From positions 10,938,821-11,002,820 of the forward strand of contig JAAONU010000013.1 of NCBI GenBank assembly GCA_012932295.1: a DNA stretch of 64,000 bases, in the 5' to 3' direction. The translations under genes and the position numbers were made by a program. Below are positions 11,401 to 24,242 of the stretch, one piece after another. The DNA is from Cyclina sinensis. Taxonomy: Eukaryota > Mollusca > Bivalvia > Venerida > Veneridae. A model generated the notes under the pieces. That model was not told where the DNA came from. It searched no databases and saw nothing but the letters and a program-made list of their open reading frames with translations. Within the stretch, counting starts at the first letter, position 1. Every line of letters starts with the position of its first letter.

Positions 11401-13877
11401 TTAAAACTAGCCTTAAACACAGCTTTTAATACGCTGTTGACAAATTCAGCATGTATTGCAAAAAGCTGGCCAATATTAAATGTACGCTGTTATATTATCG
11501 AGACGACAATAACAACATATGATGTCTATGTTTAAGGAATAATTAAAAATAATTAATTCAAGCACGTTTAATGTGCTTAAAATAGTGTGAAATATTACCT
11601 CCGAAGCCTAGACAGCTTGACACTAGGTGAAATGAAAATAACCAAAAATTTTATTTTTTCACACTTTTACACATAAACATAATTATAGTCCATTATAGAA
11701 CTGACATAAATAGCGGTACATTTATAAGATATTTTCAAAGCTGAGTAAAAGAAATAAATGTGAAATGATTTCAACAACTATTTGTTAGACATTTGATAGC
11801 TGTAATGTAACTAATCTGCGTAGATGCGATGCTCTTTATTCAACAGATTTCCAACTGTAATCACAAATAGGTGTATTTGTCTAATGTAACTGGGTAACAT
11901 AACAAATATACTCATTTCAGTACAATATAAAATACAAAAGACACTACCATTTCATTTATAATGACAACATCGGTACAGGTAATATCTATTCTCTTTCTTC
12001 TGTCTTTTTTTCCCCTTTTTTAAAACTTATTTTAAAGCAACAAATATTAACAATACCTAATTCGAAAACTTCACCCAAAACACAAAACACGCAAACTGCA
12101 TGCAAGTCATCTAAAACGTTACTTTCCTGAATAGCATATTTGCCTTGTAATCTTTGAAATTATCACTTGAAAGTGAATAATAAGTTTATACAGAAAGGGA
12201 AACAAAAGACATGGGCACATTTCATTGGAATTGAATGACTGAACGGAAACAAAAATAGTCGATGCGAGGCTCTTAAGATGTCAATACCAAAAGTCGTACT
12301 GCTAAAATGCGCCTAATTTTATACCTATTATTTATCATTAATATAGCCCTTTCAACAACTGAAAACAGATTCTGAGCTAGTGGCGAATAGTATCTTTAAC
12401 ATGTTAAAGCTCAAATCAAAAGTAATGGTTTGAGATGGAACTAAAACGTTTTTGGATGACTTGTGCGACAAAGTAATATACAAAGATATTTAAAGTAAGG
12501 TACAAAAATTATCAAAATGATCAGATTTGCCATGAACGTTCTCTATACCTCAACAAAACATGTCAAATTAAGCGTGCCTAGAAAAACTCTGAACATGACT
12601 AATTAGAACATAATGAAATCTAGTTGCAAGGTCATTTATGCTATCATATGTGATCATATACGGCTGTAACAAAATTGTGTATGATATATAAATTACATTT
12701 CTAAAGTTTTAATTGTAAATAGGTAACTCTGTTTTACTAAGTAGAAATTGCCATGATGATGTATATTTTTTCCTATGCTAGCCACATTTTGGTTTATAAT
12801 AAGTCTACAATAACCAAATGAATCATTCGATATTTTTAGCAAATCAGACCTACATCAGACATCCTTCAAGTAGCCTAGTTAAAAAAAAACTTAAAAAAAA
12901 TATCACTGTACTTTGGTTGTTTCACTTAAACAAACATACAATTTATTCAAAATCAAGAACCGTAACTAAACTGTAAACACTCTGCCTTTACTAAACAAAT
13001 CTATATTTTTTGTTGTAGTTAATAACATTGGAAGCGAATACTGAAAGGGCAAAACACGTCCATTTTAATTTTTGATCTTCATGATGATTGCTTTTTAAAA
13101 AATCAGTCATGAAAATTACTTACATAAATAAATATAATTTTGGCATTGTTTAAAAAAGACAAGTAAAACATATAAAAAACTTCAGCTGTTTTGATGAATA
13201 AGAAGACGATTATAATTCCTCTATTACGTGAACAATCATGAAAACCCGAGGACCATGGTTCAACATCCGATACGCCTACAAGAGAGGTGTTCGGAAGGAA
13301 GTTTCGAAAGTAAGAACTTTTTATCAGAATAACCTATTTTCGACACACATCTGAAAATTGGCCTTAGTAATATAACTGGGTAGATATTGGAAGTAATTTG
13401 ACAGCTCAAACAAAGCTATGTGTGGTTATACAACAAGCAAAGTTGTGAGCTAGACGTTTAAAGTAATAATTACGGCTCTTGAAGTCACCACTTTTACTTA
13501 AAAAATAAATAAAAAGTCCCATCAATGTCCAAGCAAATTATTTGATATTACAACATATGTTGCACCAGTACTTGTACTTACATAAGCGTTAATAAACAAT
13601 ATTTTTATCTAATAACACATGGAAATATTTCTTCCAGCAATTGCTTTGGTACAATACAATTAAAGAAATGTTCTATTTGAGATTTCAATACCATTAACAA
13701 AATAAAGACAACAAAGTAAAATATAAAACAAAACATCACCGGACAATGCCATAATCTTTTGCAATCTTTATCATTTGCAATCCTTCTTTGAATAACGACG
13801 TACTTTTTGATACTATACAAAAAGACACAAGATTGTCATAAAATTCAAATATCATTTCTGACAATTCTATTCTATAG
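8404..13877. other. AT-rich intergenic DNA, no gene recognised
   Basis: About 5.5 kb with no convincing coding sequence, repeat array or RNA gene. Open frames of 60-100 codons (8880-9137, 9225-9536, 11008-11214, 13605-13820) are AT-rich translations without domain signatures. The only possible exception is a 24-codon stretch at 13238-13309 (reported separately). Confidence 0.4.
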
Positions 13878-15890
13878 AAGGGGGCCATTAGGCCCCAGGT
13901 CGCTCACCTGAGGACAGAATGGTATTGGTAAAATACTGCAAGCTAATGAAAGTGATTATCACAAGAATTTGAACAACAGACACCGCAAGTTGGGCCAACG
14001 CTCGACTTTTTCCTGTTTCCAAAGGCAAACACATTCGGAGGAAGCACATTGTGGAAAGGGTTTTCAAAGGCAACATCATTTAGAATTTATTATTAAATCC
14101 ATTCATTAACAACAAAGTTTTAAGATTTTAGCAATATTCAATAATTTGCCCATGAAGGTCAAGGTCAAATAATGGTCAAGGCCAAGTTCAATTTAACCTT
14201 CTTTAAGGATTTTCCAAAGGGTACTCATGTCCAAGTATGAAGGCAACACATCAAAAACATCAATTGAAGGTCCATGTCAAATCAAGTTCAACGTCATGCA
14301 AGAATAATTCAATATTTCGGGTTTTGTCATAAGTGTTGTAGCCAATTCTAGCAATATTAAATAATTTGACCTTGAACGTCAAGGTCAAATAAAGGTTAAG
14401 TCATACTTGAATATTCAACATGACTGTTTTGTCATAAGTGTTGTTTGTTGTTCTTTTTAGTATGAATTAAATCCGTAAATAAATTACAAAGTTTTGACAA
14501 TTTAAGCAAAATACAATAATTTGACCTTCACGGTCAAAGTCATTTTATGTTCAAGGTCATACTTGAATAATTCAACGTGTCAGTTTTGTCATAAGTGCTT
14601 TTTGGTTAAAGTATGAATAGAATCCGTAAATAAATGACAAAGTAACGACAATTTAAGCAAAATTCAATTATCTGACATTGAATGTTTAGGTCATTTAAAG
14701 GTTAAGGTAATAATTTAATTATTCAACATGTCGGTTTTGTCATAAGTGTTGTTTTGTCCAAGTATGAATTAAATCCAACAATTAATAACAAAGATCTTGC
14801 AAATTTTTGCAAAATTCAATAATTTTACCTTGAAGGAGGTCATTTATAAATTAAGGTCAATTTCAGTCTAGTCTCCTTGAAGGTCTTGTCCAAAGGGTTG
14901 ATGTGTCCAACTATGAAGACAATCCGTTAAGACCACAGAATAATATTTTGAAGAATCTTGGTAAAGGTCAACTAGAAAATGTATCATGCCAAGTATCTCA
15001 GCTCTAGCTCTTGGGGTTTCAGAGAAGATTTTTATAGGTTTTACTATATACATATATGGAAAACCCATGAACCCCAAGGGCAGGGTTAATTTTGACCCAA
15101 GGGCCATAATTTGACCAGTCTTATAAGATGTCCATCAGACGATGTTTCATGCCAAATATCTGAGCTCGTGTCCTTGGGATTTCAGAGAAGATGTTTTTTT
15201 TATTTTTTTACTACATACATATAAGGAAAATCCATGACCCTGGGCTGGTCAAATTTCATCACAGAGACATAATTTGAACAACACTGATAGAGGAACTCCA
15301 GATAATGTTACATACCACATATCAAAGCTCTGGTAGCTTCAGACAAGAAGAATTTTGAAATTTTCATTTTTAAACCCCCTTTTTAACCTGTGACACACTG
15401 ATGGAATCGACCGGAACCATTTGAACAACTCTATTAGGGGTCACCTAAGGATCATTCCTGTGAAGCTGGTCAAAATCCAGTAATTTGCTTCAGAGGAGAT
15501 GTTGTTTTACGTTTTTACTATACACATTTAAGGAAAACCAATGACCTCCAAGGCCGGGCCAATTTTCACCCAAGAGGCATGGTTTGAAAATTTGGTAGAG
15601 GACCTCTAGATGATGTTATATACCACATATAAAAGCTCTGGGCCCTGTAGTTATAGACAAGAAGATTTTTGAAATTTGCGTTTTTGAAACACCCTATTTT
15701 GGCCCTGTGACCTACTGATGCAACCGACTTTAACCATTTGAACAACTCTGATAGGGACCACCCAATGATCGCTCCTGTAAAGTTTAGTCAAGATCAAGTA
15801 TTCGGCTTGAGAGGAGATGTTGTTTAAAGAAATTGTTGACGTAGCACGACGCATGACATATGGACGCATAACTCACGGACGACGGACAGA
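13878..15890 (-). repeat. Degenerate bivalve-type interspersed repeat
   Basis: A long stretch of imperfect reiterations: CAAGGTCAAATAA, AGTATGAATTAAATCC and TTTTGTCATAAGTG recur every 100-250 bp at 14.15-14.85 kb, followed by GGTCAAATTTCATC/GACAAGAAGATTTTTG-type blocks at 15.0-15.8 kb. The left end carries GGGGCCATTAGGCCCC next to GGTCGCTCACCTGA. The right end carries ACGGACGACGGACAG. Those end motifs are ones I associate with abundant repeats of clams and oysters. The repeat stops about 80 bp from the minus-strand cwo stop codon, so the gene's 3' UTR probably runs into it. Exact limits are approximate. Confidence 0.55.
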
Positions 15891-15961
15891 GGGGAATCTC
15901 CAAAACAAAATAATAAAACACATTCAGTGAAGTGCATATGAAATCGATTCATTAATATTTG

Positions 15962-16927
15962 TCAAGGACTATTAGTGACAACTTCTGCAGCTGGATTTAG
16001 ACTCGTTTCAGAAGAACAACTGACAGGCGATCCATTCTCACTGCAGCTAACACTTTTTCTATCTATTACAGCATTTTGCATGTGTATCAGAGGCCCACCA
16101 AAATTAACAAGGATTCTTATTGGATGATTTCCTACAGATTCCTGCTGAGCTGCTTTTGTAAAAATCTCATAGCTAACATAAGAAGAATGGATGGACAAAG
16201 GCATGTAATATGAACCAGAAGGATGCAGTACAAAACCAGGAAGGTAACATGACGACCTCATCTCATCACCAGAGCTGATGTATTCCCCGTTTGAGCTACA
16301 GTTGTTGTTAGAACTGCCAGACTGAGGGGAATTTGAAGATGCTGTGCTATATGGACTACGTGAATGAACATCTCGATACTTTCTTTTCATTGTGTCGAAA
16401 GGTAGGTGGCATTCCTTGGAGCTAATTGAAGAAGAATCACTCAGATTGTTGATTCCATTGGTGATTTCTTCAGTAAATCTCTTTGTTAACCGACGTTTCA
16501 CTTTATATAAATTATTACCATTCTCCGAACCAGTATCCGTACTTGTTGGACTGCTTGCTTTGTTTAATGTTGGTACAGGTTCCAAAGTAGAGCTGCACAG
16601 GTCGTTACCATTAATGAAGAACTTTACACCTGTATCTGTTCCATTTGAAATGCTTGAACCTGGGTCTGTTGAAAGGCCTGAATCCTCAATGACGAAGCTG
16701 GAATTACATTTTGAAGAAGCTGACAGATAAAACTGGTTCTTTGAGGAAGTAAGCGACTGACTGTCTGTTCTGGAACTGCATTTTTCTAAATTGGCGTAAA
16801 ACTGTAAGTTGTGAGTCTGATTCTGGCACTTCATCTTCGACGACAGCCTCTTTGGAACGCAGAGAATCAGAATCCATATCAACGGACCGGTATTTTTCTT
16901 CCTTTTTCGCTTGACTTAAAGATGCAT
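15962..16927 (-). CDS. cwo: Last exon of minus-strand cwo copy, frame-broken
   Basis: Acceptor TTAATTTAG precedes 16927 and the frame continues from the Orange exon as Asp-Ala-Ser-Leu-Ser-Gln-Ala-Lys-Lys-Glu. That frame aligns with the plus copy for roughly 30 codons (to about 16855) and then diverges, ending at a stop near 16704. From about 16830 on, the homology continues in a different frame that stays open to the stop at 15962-15964. This frame contains EDSGLSTDPGSS, SDSSSISS, FVLHPSGSYYMPLSI, HPIRILVNFGGP and the terminal AAEVVTNSP. Counting between the conserved Glu-Asp and Ala-Asn-Leu of the two copies gives 37 nt instead of a multiple of three, which is a net +1 (or -2) change. Either the gene is recently inactivated or truncated, or the base sequence is wrong there. 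The downstream frame keeps paralogue-level conservation. Confidence 0.75.
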
Positions 16928-17101
16928 CTAAATTAATCATAATAATAAAATAAGATCATTATATCAAGAAAATTAAAATGTGTCAATATGCTCTTTGATT
17001 TTAAAATGAAAGATGTCGTACTTTCATACAAGAACATTAAAGTCTGGTTAATATGCAAAATATGAATAATGTGAAATAAAGGTAGCATTTGAAAAGCTTG
17101 C

Positions 17102-17266
17102 CATTCATTATGCGAAATTTTTCTCCAGCTTGTTCAAGGTGTATCATCATCCTGTTGCAAAGCTTATCGTGGGCGTCCCAGTTCTCCACTTCAACGAGAA
17201 ATCTCATTACCTCATCTTGACACTCTTTAAACCCTAAATACCGATCAGGCAAACTTGATGCAAGTC
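17102..17266 (-). CDS. cwo: Orange-domain exon of minus-strand cwo copy
   Basis: Acceptor CTCTTCTTCAG precedes 17266. The 165-nt exon translates as Gly-Leu-Ala-Ser-Ser-Leu-Pro-Asp-Arg-Tyr and then GFKECQDEVMRFLVEVE and LCNRMMIHLEQAGEKF. It is nearly identical in protein to the plus copy exon (differences include Tyr/Phe, Gln/His and Gln/Lys). The incoming phase fits the single nucleotide left by the helix-2 exon. The downstream splice site reads AATG|GCAAGC, a GC-AG intron, whereas the plus copy has AATG|GTTTGT at the identical position. The frame joins correctly into 16927 with that junction. Confidence 0.8.
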
Positions 17267-17690
17267 CTGAAGAAGAGATTTTAGTGTGCATACCTTATAA
17301 ATACAAAGTCGGATTATATGAAACACAATGTTTTTGATAAACAAAAGCACTCTAAAGTCCATAAAAAGCAAAGACCGGCTACTGTGTCTAAACTCTATCC
17401 TTTAATAGTCATTTTTTATTATAGCGTTTTTGTAATATCAAAAGTTGTGTAAATCTCTACTCTTTCAAATATATCACAAAAAGTTAGCTTTTTACTTTGA
17501 AATATAAAAATTACTTGGAATATCATGATTCATAATATGGTTGATCCTCAGGCTGCAAAAGCAATTTCTCAGAGCGTTTCTGAAAAAGGGAAGAGTCTAA
17601 TACAGATGTTGCGTTACCTTCAGGTTAAGAATTTCACCAATTTAGTATTACTTTCAGATTTTGAAGTTTTATTCATAGATATTTTATTAC

Positions 17691-17781
17691 CTTCTTGATC
17701 GTGGTTGATTATACTTGTCAAATCCTTTATATGTTTGATTGCCATTTCAAGGATTTCGACTTTCTCTATCCGACTTTTACC
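17691..17781 (-). CDS. cwo: bHLH helix-2 exon of minus-strand cwo copy
   Basis: 91 nt between acceptor ATATTTTAG and donor AAG|GTAATA. It translates as Gly-Lys-Ser and then RIEKVEILEMAIKHIKDL, which is the loop end plus helix 2 of a bHLH domain. RIEK.EI.EMAI.H.K.L is the cwo/HES-group signature. The exon starts in phase 0 after Leu-Lys-Glu of the preceding exon and leaves one nucleotide that completes Gly of the Orange exon. It is too short and too interrupted to stand out as an open frame. Confidence 0.85.
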
Positions 17782-20700
17782 CTAAAATATTTGAAAGCCA
17801 AAGAAAGACAGTGTCGAAAAGAAAATATGTCTACTTAAAGACGACTAGAGCATTTGTATAAAATTGCTGAAACATATATCACTAAAATGTTTTCTGAAGC
17901 AAAATTGATGTAAAAATTATAAATCATTGCAAACTTGGAAATACTGCGTTTACGCTTATAATAAAATGCCACTTTTAATCAGTAAATATTTCAATATCAG
18001 TTACAGAACAAGGTCTCTATTGATACTAATCTATATTGTCAAAACAAATATTTCACTAATGGCAGAATTTTCTTTTAGAAATGTAAGTCCATTGTAAGAC
18101 AGCCTACAAATTTATTCATTATTAGACAAACAAGAAAATCATACCATTTCAACAAGATTCAACTCCAAAGATGTATAACGAAATAAAGTAAAAATGTATA
18201 CCTACTTATTCGACGGACGATTATCTAAAACAAACCCGGAACCTTGACACTTATATTCACATTAAAGTACCTGCGACTATACAAATCTTAGAAGCAAGAT
18301 TATATGTTAAGCAAATGAAACTGGAAAGAGTTATGAATATGTTTAGAAATCATATTTGTCATGTAATAATGTCTTTTAATCACTGCAAAATTTCAAAAAT
18401 CAAAGTGAAAGGTGCTTTTTTTCTAAGAACAGTCAGTTTTTCATTCGTCCATTTTGTAATGATTTATCAGATATATATGCTTGCTAAATATGATTTCTGA
18501 AACACTGTTCAAAGGACTATTTTAACAGACTAGAGTTGAATGTGAACCGAACATTTCTGGACAATTGTGAAAAAAGGAACATAACAGGTACATCTACTTT
18601 TGACAAAAGGCTGGCTGCCTCGTGTGTTAACTTTGGTGTAAACATGTCAAGTTACTAAAAAATGATTTTTGACGTTTAATCTTAAATCGTTTACTATTTT
18701 TCTCAAGTTAAATAAAAGAACCATAATGTTACAAATTCTATCTCAATGAAAAAAGTCTAATAGCAATTCTTAAGTTTCTAAAAAAAGAACACTATAAGAA
18801 TGTAATTGCTAATTCTTATCTGCTTAACTCAGAATCTTTGGGATTGTTTTGTATTGTACAAATAGAACTCATATTTTAACAAATTATTTATGATTGACCT
18901 GCCAAAGATTTTTTTATTATTATCTTTTAATGACAATTTGAGTTAAAACATTTATTTCTATCAATATATATTATTTTGATATTCTCTTAAACCCGTCTCT
19001 TGAATATTCAGCAAATCAAATAGTAATATGATTAAGGTAACTGTTAAGATAATTGTTACATTGAAATTAGAATAAATCCTACCACAGCTGATTCCATAAA
19101 ATATTATTGCACGGCAATAAAAAATAATCAGTAAAAACATGTATATTTAGTTATTGATTAGATAAGCAGACAAAATATAGGGTACGTTTAAAAACGCGAA
19201 AAATATAATAATCTACAAACAAGAGAGATCTCTGTGATATATTTTCTAAAAAAAGGTTAAACTTTATTTAAACATTCACGAATCAGCACATATTTACTTT
19301 AAGAGTTGATTTTTGGCATTTTCTTGTTTCATTGTTGATATTTGCTGTTCCTGCTTTGCAAATTAATCACTAAAAAGATACTTCTTTATTATCTAGATTG
19401 GTTTAAAGGAGTCTATGAAATGAATGCAACAAAAACACAGGTAGCAATTTAAGGATTAACAATGGCTATGCTAGCTGGACATAGGTTTAGCTCCCCATCC
19501 GCAACATAGAAATAATTTATTAATAACTTGATATTTTACTCCCAAAGTCAACACCAGATGCGTTTGCTTTTGTCAAAAGTAAATTAACCTGTCATAGACT
19601 ATTCTTCTAAGGGGTTAACTTTGTACACCTTAGCTTCTTTCATGTAATGTCTTTAAATTTAAAAAGGAATCTTAATACTTTCATTTCAATCTTTTTCAGT
19701 AGTGTTTCAAGTAGACATTACCTTACAGACTGAAATTATGAGTAAAAGGTATAACTGAAAAGCAACATAATAAATACTAGTATGCAAGTACACCACATTC
19801 AAGATTGCCTTTAATATTTTATCTGGATAAATGATTATTGTATTGTACTAACGGCATTGCTTAAATACCATTTTATCAACTATATCACTATATATGTCTT
19901 ATTTATCAAATACTAACTGAAAATAAGTACAAGAGGGAGCCAATAAAGGCCCTAAATGGTATAACATCTATTAAATGCACCAGCTGAGGTGAAGTCTGCT
20001 TGATTTTCTTTCATAAAATTATTTGGTTTTGAAGCCAAAGCAGTAAAGCAATATAAAGGGCGAAATGAGATGATAGTTCCAAAGTATAACCCCTGTCAAG
20101 GAAATGTGCAGTTACATTTTCGTTTGTATTATCATAGATGCTGCTACTTTTCTTGGATTTTCCTAAAATCTTTCAAGACAAAACAAGTGCACGCATGGAA
20201 GATTGTAATGCTCTTATACAATTCAACTCTCAAAATTGATGTCAAGGCAAATAGATAAACTTTAAATTGTAACATATTTGTCGACTTCTATGAGGTGGTA
20301 AGTCGTTGGATATTGTGGAATGGTGTCACACTCTCAAATACTACATCATTTTCTAGCAGCATCTTTGATATTATCAACAGAGAAAAAAATCATGTAACAT
20401 GTTTGACAGTCATGAATTATACAAAACAAAAGAACATGTTAAAACGCGACTTATATTTTCTATACGAGTATACATACAGTAACCCAAGCTGTGAAACGCT
20501 AAGCTAGAACTACTTAACACTTAGTATGTACCCGTGCGTATCTTTTTTTCACAATGTCGATAAAGGACTTTTTCGTTTGGTAAATTTATACTCGAAGGTA
20601 CTTTTTATCTTCATACTTTTTGTTATCAGTTCTTATTTAATATTGTTTCATATCTCTATGTCTACAAAACAATTCTGAGTTGCAGATAATTATCTAAGAA

Positions 20701-21255
20701 TTTAAACATTTCTTTTCTACAGAAAGTTACACCACCTAAAATCAGTAAGAGGCATCTACCGACCTAGGGACAAAATTAGCGCCACCGATTTGTTCATTAA
20801 GCGTAATCAACAGGAAAATTCTTAACCCGAACTAGAGTCTGAAAGCACTTTTCTCCGACTTTTAAAAGGAATCACTTAACTAGTTAACATAAGCCTAAAA
20901 AGATCACCATTTTTCATTTTAGAAATAAAACGTTAGATACCGTTGCAGATAAAAGTATTGGACTAAAGAGCCACTTTCTATCCAGCAAATGCTGCATTTT
21001 TACTTGTAAACATTCATGCTGGCAGTATTAAATTTATTCTGATTTATTTCTGTGACTATATATATTATGTATCAAAATATGTTTAATCTGAAAGCTGCTT
21101 TAACTAAGATTTAAAGGCACTTTGTAAATAAAAGCAATTATTATTAAGTCAATTGAACTGATCACACCTGCGCGGATTCTCTAATATGCAGTCTAGGTAC
21201 ATTTCTTTACGATGAAGGTTAGGAAACAATATATGTACAGACAAATCGACAGTAC

Positions 21256-21357
21256 CTCTTTCAGGTAAGATGATGGTATTAAACTACCCAGGTCTGCGAG
21301 GCAGTTGTTCATTCTGTCTCGTCGTCTTTTCTCTAGCACCCTTGAAGAAACTGGGTC
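21256..21357 (-). CDS. cwo: bHLH basic region and helix-1 exon, minus-strand cwo copy
   Basis: Exactly 34 codons between acceptor GTACTTCTAG and donor GAG|GTACTG. The translation starts [20 protein letters not shown] and continues [14 protein letters not shown]. The basic stretch EKRRRDRMN with Glu-Lys-Arg-Arg-Arg is the E-box-contacting region. Asp-Pro-x-Ser before it, NCLADL in helix 1 and IP..Y.K are the features that, as I recall insect clockwork orange, separate cwo from HELT, HES and vertebrate DEC proteins. There is no Pro in the basic region, unlike canonical Hairy/E(spl) proteins. This exon is the main support for the cwo name. Confidence 0.85.
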
Positions 21358-21804
21358 CTAGAAGTACATGAAGTCATTTTACAGGTTTAACTGTAGAGCG
21401 AATACATAGCTATCCCTAGACGAAGAAGGTTTATCTCGTGAAACTAAGAGGGCTGAAATGAGCAAACTTTGCCAAGCCTATGCTGCCTTTTGCTCGTAAC
21501 TGGATCAACATCCCATCTTACAACCGACTATGTGTTCAATTTATCCTGTTTTTTTACGTAAAATCTTAACTGTAGACATCTGTTTAATTTGATATTTAAA
21601 CCAAAAATAAAAGACTACATAGTCTCCAAACCCTTTATTAGCTAAATTACCGTTACACAAATAAAGTGCAGAAAAACACTATAAAAACTTATCATCACAT
21701 AAGAAATTATCATTGGATATGATTGATGTACTGTAAAACTCAATTTTGTACTATTACATTTAAAAAAGTGTTAACTTAAGAACTATCAATGATAACTCAA
21801 ATAA

Positions 21805-22320
21805 CAACGTGATTATTAAGGCCGAAGGCCTGTGTGATTAAATAATACGCATCTGAAGAAGAAAGCGTGGTGTATTCGACGATAGACCACATACACTTTA
21901 AAATCTGTTTCTATTAATACACATATATTTTTATAAATGGTACAGGTACATGAATTACTTACCATATCATTTTTTAAGGTTGTTGCCCCTGTCCTGCTAT
22001 TCCGTTTACCCCGCTATTCATGAAAACAACGAGGTCATTTTTATAGTAAATAATTTACGTTAAAGCAAATATCTATCATTTTATCATATATGAAAATCAA
22101 AGACTGATAAATACGTCCATAACTTTTCATTCATAAAAATTTGAAAAATATTGAAGTTTACCTTGATCGACAAACAGATTGGAGCAAATAAGAAAAGCCG
22201 AAAGTAGTCTGCAGTGACGTCAGCAGGCGCGCGTTTGATATATCACGGTTAATATTTTCTTTGTTTACTGTCGGCGAATTCTGGATAGTATAAGAATATG
22301 TGATATTTCTTTGTTGTCAG
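21805..22320. mobile_element. MITE-like repeat, copy B (in cwo intron)
   Basis: The order of blocks is the same as in the element at 5.96-6.30 kb: AAGGCCGAAGGCCT centre, GTGATTAAATAATACGCATC, then further on GTGACGTCAGCAGGCGCGCG, TGATATATCACGG and CTTTGTTTACTGTCGGCGAA. The left arm of the palindrome is missing, and about 200 bp of extra sequence lies between the two halves, so this copy is partly deleted and expanded. It sits in the intron between the N-terminal and basic-region exons of the minus-strand cwo copy. Confidence 0.55.
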
Positions 22321-22508
22321 ACTAATTTAAGAGCTAACTTGTCGATACAGGACTTTTCATTATGTAAGAATTAAAATGAATAATGTATATACCAACATAC
22401 CATGATACGACATTTAGATGCGCGCAATTTATCACTCGGTCTAAAACATAAATGTCCGATTACTACTTATCTGAACATCATGCGACTTTGTTTAGTTCAT
22501 AATAGATA

Positions 22509-24242
22509 ACGACGTGTGTTAAGTTAGCTATGGGTTGGGAATTGGGTATTGGATATTCATTTCCGAGCTCAGTCCGAATTCTCAGTCAGCTGGGAGTTAG
22601 GTATTCGACCCAAAAGAGCCAAATAATCAGCTGAGATCGAATTTCTAGCGAGTTAAGAATTTGATATTTAAAAGCAGAATAAGAATACCCAACTCGGTTC
22701 GAATTCCCAGTCAACTGGAAGTTGTGTATTCGACCCGAAAGAACTGAATACCCCGCTGAGATGAAATTCTAGCTAGCTAGGAGTTGGGTGTTCAACAAAA
22801 TGAATAACAAGCTCGGTTCGAATTCCCAGCCAGCTGGCAGTGTAATATTCGACCCGAAAGAATCGAATGCCGAGCTGAGATCGAATTCCTAGCTAGCCAG
22901 GTGTTTGGCATTCAAGAAAACGAATACCCAGTAAGGATTCAATTCCCAGTCAGCTGGGAGTTGGGTATTCGACCCAAAAGAACCAATATCCAACTGAGAT
23001 CGAACCCGCAGCTAGGAAGGAGTTGGGTATTCAAAAAACAAATGTTCCAATGGGTTCGGATCCAGCTAGGTAATCGTTTTGTTAAATATTTAACTCCGAG
23101 CTCGCTAGGAATTCGCTCTTCATGTTGAATACTTAACTCCAATGCATACTAAGAAATTCGATTCCAAATGGGTATTCATTTTGCTAAATACCAAATTCCT
23201 AGCTGGCTAGGAATTCGATATAACCAGTCTATTTGGCTCATTCAGGTCGTATACCAAACTCCTAGCTGGCTGGATATCCAAACCAAGCTTAATATTTGTT
23301 TATTGAATACCCAACTCCTAGTTGGCTAGGAATTCGAACGAAATCGGGTATTCGTTTGGTTGAATACCACGCTCCTAGAAAGATAGAAATTCAGTCTTAG
23401 CTGGGTATTCGGCCTTTTTCGGGTTGAATACCGAATTCCCACCTGGTATTAGTTTGGTTGAATACCTTACTTCTAGCTTATTAGGAATTCGATCTCAACT
23501 GTGTATTCGTTTCTTTCGGATCAAATACCGAACTCCCAGCTGGCTTGTTATTCGAACTGAGCAGTGTATTCGTTTTGGTGAATACCGAACTCCTAGCTAG
23601 GTACAAATTCTTTCTTAGCTGGGTATTCTTCTTTTTTTGGGTTAAATACCTAACTCCCAGCTGAATGATAATTTGAACTGGACTGGGTTCTCGTTTGGCT
23701 GAATACCCAATTATTAGCTAAATAGGTATTCTGTCTCAGCTGGGTATACAGCTCTTTCGGATTGAATACCTAACCCCACACCGGCTAGGAATTCGAATCT
23801 AGCTGGTTATTCGTTTGGTTGAATACCCAACTTCCAGCTAGCTAGGTATTCAATCTCAGCTAGATATTCGGCTCTTTTGAGTCAAACAAAGAATTCCCAG
23901 ATGACTAGGATTAAGAACCGAGCTGGATATTAGTTTTTGAATACCCAACTCCTAGCTAGCTATGTTTTCGATCTCAGCTGGGTATTTGGCTCTTTCTGGT
24001 CGAATAACTATCTCCCAGCTGGCTAGAAATTCAAAACTAGCTTGGTACTTGTTTTGTTGAATACCCAACTCGTAGCTAGCTACGAATTCGATATCAGCTG
24101 CGTATTTGGCTCTTTCTGATCGAATACCTAACTCAAACCTGGTTGGGAATTTGAACCCAGTTGGGGTTTTTTTAATTCGAACTGAGCTGGGTAATGAATG
24201 TCCAATACCCAATTCCTAGCTCATAGCTAACTTCACACACAT
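22509..24242. mobile_element. 1.73-kb fold-back element built of ~120-bp subrepeats
   Basis: The left part (about 22510-23080) repeats GAATTC.TAGCTAGCTAGG…GGGTATTCGACC-type units. The right part (about 23090-24240) carries the same units in reverse orientation (GAATACCCAACTCCTAGC). The outermost ends are inverted copies of each other: AAGTTAGCTATGGGTTGGGA and AATTGGGTATTGGATATTCA at the left, and their inverted counterparts ending CATAGCTAACTTCACACAC at the right. A 6-bp TAGATA at 22503-22508 and again at 24243-24248 is a candidate target-site duplication. It has no coding capacity. It resembles a fold-back or long-TIR non-autonomous DNA transposon whose arms are tandem arrays, and it lies inside an intron of the minus cwo copy. 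Confidence 0.6.

Noticed and set aside
16704..16940. Short separate gene on the minus strand
   Set aside because: It is simply the upstream frame of the cwo last exon running past the frame break until a stop.
22685..22700. tRNA B box (GGTTCGAATTCC) in the satellite-like element
   Set aside because: It recurs in every subrepeat without an A box or cloverleaf, so it is a coincidence of the repeat unit.
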